Origin: Bacteroidota bacterium
GTDB taxonomy: Bacteria > Bacteroidota > Bacteroidia > Chitinophagales > Chitinophagaceae
Reading direction: 5' to 3'
Length of the DNA stretch: 64,000 nucleotides
Assembly (NCBI GenBank): GCA_030706685.1
Contig: JAUZOA010000009.1
Coordinates: forward strand, 44,643-108,642
How positions within the stretch are numbered: the stretch's first letter is position 1; every line of letters begins with the position of its first letter. Positions 61,120-64,000 of the stretch are shown here, piece by piece. The notes under the pieces are model-generated. The model was not told where the DNA came from, ran no database searches, and saw only the letters and a program-made list of their open reading frames with translations. The position numbers were made by a program, and so were the translations under genes.

Positions 61120-61672
61120 TTAGTATTTATTAATTGCTGAATAATGATTTCAGCGCAAAAGACAGAAATTCTAAAGGATGACAAAAAGATTTACATAAGC
61201 CAGATGGATTTCTTGATTAAACAAGAGAATTTGCCTTAATACGTAGAGTGAGGGATTCATTTCTACCACTGGAAAAATGGCTTTGTGCTTACCTGCAGTT
61301 TTTCCCCGACATGAATTGCCCGGAATAGTAATATTGGCATAAACCGTTCAATGCGATGAGTAAAAGAGATAGGCATGATTTTTTATTTTAAGTACGCCGG
61401 CAGCGGCCAAAGCCCCAATATCGCTTCCATCATAGTAAAATAAACGCAGGGTAAGTATCCTTTATCTTTGAGAATAACCAATGATGATATAAACAGCGTG
61501 TTGCAGAATGTATATGTGCGGGAAGCGATCAATGATTATTTTAAACGTAAGCTGTAATATAGCATAACTATTCAAACCCGTCTTACCGGCAGAAATTCGT
61601 TTTAAGACAATTTCTACGCGGTTCCGGAATAATGGCTTAACGGTCAAGCTATACCAGCGTAAGAAGGGCTGC

Positions 61673-62222
61673 GAATGCATGAGTTATGCAGGGGTAATGC
61701 GGGCTGAATGCAGGAGGAGCGCTATCCACACGCTACCCATACGTTACCTAAACATTACCTAAACGCTAATTGAATACGGGCCAAACGCTATCCAAACCTT
61801 ACCTGAACGCGGGCCAAACACAAGGGTAACACGGGCTGAATACAGTCATCTGGCTTTCATCTGGCTTCCATCTGGCTATCATATAGCTACCATCATACAA
61901 GGGAAACACTATCTGAATACAGGGATAATGCTACCTCAAAGCTGCCGTTCCCACACAGTTTACTTTACGCACCTCCTGGCTGACCAGTTATGCATGGGTT
62001 ATCCATGAGTTATCCATGCCGAATGCATGAGTCATGCATGGAACATCCGTGCTGAATATATGAGAGATCCATGCCGGATATATGAGACATCCATGCCAGA
62101 TCCATACGACTCGGCTGGGACTCATATGCGGCACTCAACCGAGATATATGAGACATCCGTGCCAGATCCAAGGGAGATCCGTGCCGGATATATGAGACAT
62201 CCATGCCGGGCGATGCATCTCA
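61673..62222. repeat. 11-bp phased degenerate repeat array, about 50 contiguous units, no indels
   Basis: Hand-partitioned from 61673 in steps of 11: gaatgcatgag ttatgcagggg taatgcgggct gaatgcaggag ... aaacgctatcc ... tctggctttca tctggcttcca tctggctatca ... ccatgccggat atatgagacat ccatgccagat ... atatgagacat ccatgccgggc. Loose core NNA(T/C)GCNNNNN holds through most units. Confidence 0.88.
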
Positions 62223-62329
62223 GCCAGGAAATATTTCGAATTTGTAGACGGAAGATGGAATACGGATAGTCAATCTAAATAATCACCCCTGAGTTCGTTT
62301 ACACAAACCCGGACATAGAAATGGTATGG

Positions 62330-63625
62330 TTATTTTGCCCTTACCAGGTCAAAAGTAGTACCGGTATATTGATGATTGATTAAGTGTAATACGACCCCGT
62401 TTTTCACGGCTTCAAACCAGCAATCGTATACCACGGTTTTGTTGTCCTGGTCGGTGGTAGAAATTTGCCAGGGAGAGAGCACCGAAAACGTTCCTTTATA
62501 ATGTTGCTGGTAGGTTTTCATGTTGCCTACCATACCCGTGGCTCCTTTGAATTCTGCTTCAAAACCCGAGCCGCTGCTGAAAATAAATTTATCACTCATC
62601 ACCACGGCGCTGGCGCCTACTGCCTGGTTGGTGTAATAATCATAATAGGAAATGGAACTTCCGCTTCCGGCCGCCCAGGCGCCTGTCAAATCCTGCGCGG
62701 TTACGCCAAAACGGTTATGCCCAAGCAGGTTTTTCAAATTATCACGAAATTGCTTTTGATGTTCGGCCTGTGAAGGAGACACGGCTACGACCGTTCTGGC
62801 GGTACCATTCTGCGCCACTATATCCATGGCCACATAACATCTCGTTCCCGTGGCATTTTCCGTTGCCTCGCCTTCGATATAATAGTGCCAGTCATCACTC
62901 CTGGCCACCGTACGGGTAAGTGTATAATATTTTGCGAATTGGTGTTGAAAATAATAATCAACCGTATTCTTCCTGCTTTCATCATTAAACTTTTCATCAT
63001 AAAAAAGACAAACCTTGAAATTATCTTTTGTGAGGAGTATATAGTCGTCCTGGGGTGTTGCCGACCAGCCATCATCAAAATGGGTAGTAGCCGTGCTAAT
63101 GCCATTGTTGTTGGTGCCGGCGATAACAGGATCTGTTTGTACCTGCTTATTCTCATCCACGGTCTCTAAAAACTTTTGAATATCCGGTACATAATCCTGG
63201 CTATTGGTTAATGACAGTATGCTGACTGTTTTATTTTTTCCGCTCAATACCGTTAATATGCCCACGGCGTTGTTTCCCTGGTATTGAAAGGAAGCGGTAC
63301 CTGCCATTGCCTTCCATCCTTTTTCTTCCACGGCTGGTTTTATTTCGGGCTGCGCCGTAATGCTCATTTGTTTGACCGCTATTTCATTCCACTGGTTCGT
63401 AAAATCCGTTTGAACGTTGTTGCTGCTTGTTACAGATTTATATACGGCGATAATACAAAAGCTCTCTTTTTGTTCATCGAACCGGGAGTAGGAAACATTA
63501 TTGCCGTTAGTGCTTTTCTTCCAGTCTTTGGGTGGAGAAAAACTCAGCATATCGAAGCTCTCTTTTTGCGCAGAGACTGTATATGCCATTATCAGCAAAA
63601 GGAAACATAGTAAGGGTCTGTTCAT
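62330..63625 (-). CDS. hypothetical secreted protein
   Basis: Signal peptide MNRPLLCFLLLIMAYTVSAQ; complete ORF. Confidence 0.75.
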   Translation of the reverse strand: MNRPLLCFLLLIMAYTVSAQKESFDMLSFSPPKDWKKSTNGNNVSYSRFDEQKESFCIIAVYKSVTSSNNVQTDFTNQWNEIAVKQMSITAQPEIKPAVEEKGWKAMAGTASFQYQGNNAVGILTVLSGKNKTVSILSLTNSQDYVPDIQKFLETVDENKQVQTDPVIAGTNNNGISTATTHFDDGWSATPQDDYILLTKDNFKVCLFYDEKFNDESRKNTVDYYFQHQFAKYYTLTRTVARSDDWHYYIEGEATENATGTRCYVAMDIVAQNGTARTVVAVSPSQAEHQKQFRDNLKNLLGHNRFGVTAQDLTGAWAAGSGSSISYYDYYTNQAVGASAVVMSDKFIFSSGSGFEAEFKGATGMVGNMKTYQQHYKGTFSVLSPWQISTTDQDNKTVVYDCWFEAVKNGVVLHLINHQYTGTTFDLVRAK

Positions 63626-63683
63626 ATCATTCAGCATTAATCTTGTTCGTATTATTATTACAGGTTGATCTTTATACCATAAC

Positions 63684-63982
63684 TGTTCGGAAGATTATAA
63701 CAGATATGAGCAAAGCAGTGGATTAGAATTTATTAGCGTTTATCTCAAAGACTTTTCATCCCCTCCTCCGGAGGGGCAGCAGCATTCTTCGCACATCTGA
63801 GTTTCCAAAAGGGGTGGGTCGTGGTTGCAGAATCTTACCTACTGCTCAGTAACCCACCCCGGTCATCTCAATTTCATATTTTCCTAAAATCGCCCCTCCA
63901 TAGGAGGGGATGAACTCCGAATTGCCACCATTTTCATTCGGCTCTTCACCATGAAGGATAGCTCATCATAATCTTCCGAACA
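63684..63982. repeat. nested inverted-repeat (MITE-like) region
   Basis: Outer 15-bp arms tgttcggaagattat (63684-63698)/ataatcttccgaaca (63968-63982); inner arms tcatcccctcctccggaggggc (63756-63777)/gcccctccataggaggggatga (63892-63913). Confidence 0.65.
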
Positions 63983-64000
63983 TTTGTGATCTTTACACCA

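Noticed and set aside
61673-62222. CRISPR array interpretation of the 11-bp repeats
   Set aside because: Units are 11 bp, contiguous, degenerate and without spacers; no cas genes in the window.
62010-62269. ORFs 62010..62204(-) and 62027..62269(+) as proteins
   Set aside because: Both are readings of the 11-bp array on opposite strands; low-complexity products, no plausible gene context.
1-64000. tRNA, rRNA, integrase/transposase or phage genes
   Set aside because: None recognised while reading; absence is not proof without tRNAscan/Infernal and HMM searches.

Overview
This 64 kb window comes from a Bacteroidota chromosome, most likely Chitinophagaceae-like judging by protein style; this was not checked by any search. 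Main blocks: (1) 1-18613, a minus-strand polysaccharide utilisation locus with ECF sigma, FecR anti-sigma, STN-domain SusC, SusD, a GH18 endo-glycosidase, two DUF1735-type surface lipoproteins, GH35, GH20, a GH2-like protein and a truncated GH29 fucosidase. The enzyme set suggests N-glycan or glycoprotein foraging. (2) 18.7-24.8 kb, LysR/rhodanese and small envelope proteins. (3) 25.0-35.7 kb, an almost complete haem cluster (hemN, a hemJ/CopD-like gene, hemH, hemA, C, D, E, F, B, L). (4) 36.6-41.5 kb, gene debris, a threonine-dehydratase/ornithine-cyclodeaminase pair, a membrane protein and DinB. (5) 42.8-49.1 kb, a respiratory cluster (FeS subunit, NrfD, cytochromes, EB_dh-like haem protein, beta-barrel) with no molybdopterin catalytic subunit in view. 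(6) 49.6-63.6 kb, FabF/TetR, ChbG-like, DPP-IV, MtfA-like, ADH, SDR, cupin and DoxX genes. The most unusual signal is at about 61673-62222: roughly 50 consecutive degenerate 11-bp units that stay in phase with no indel for about 550 bp, in a large intergenic region. Also notable are FNR-like TGAT-N4-ATCA palindromes upstream of hemN, between hemH and hemA, and upstream of the respiratory cluster; a perfect 14-4-14 operator between fabF and tetR; and several palindromic repeat families, some of which supply the termini of annotated proteins. No rRNA, tRNA or CRISPR was recognised.
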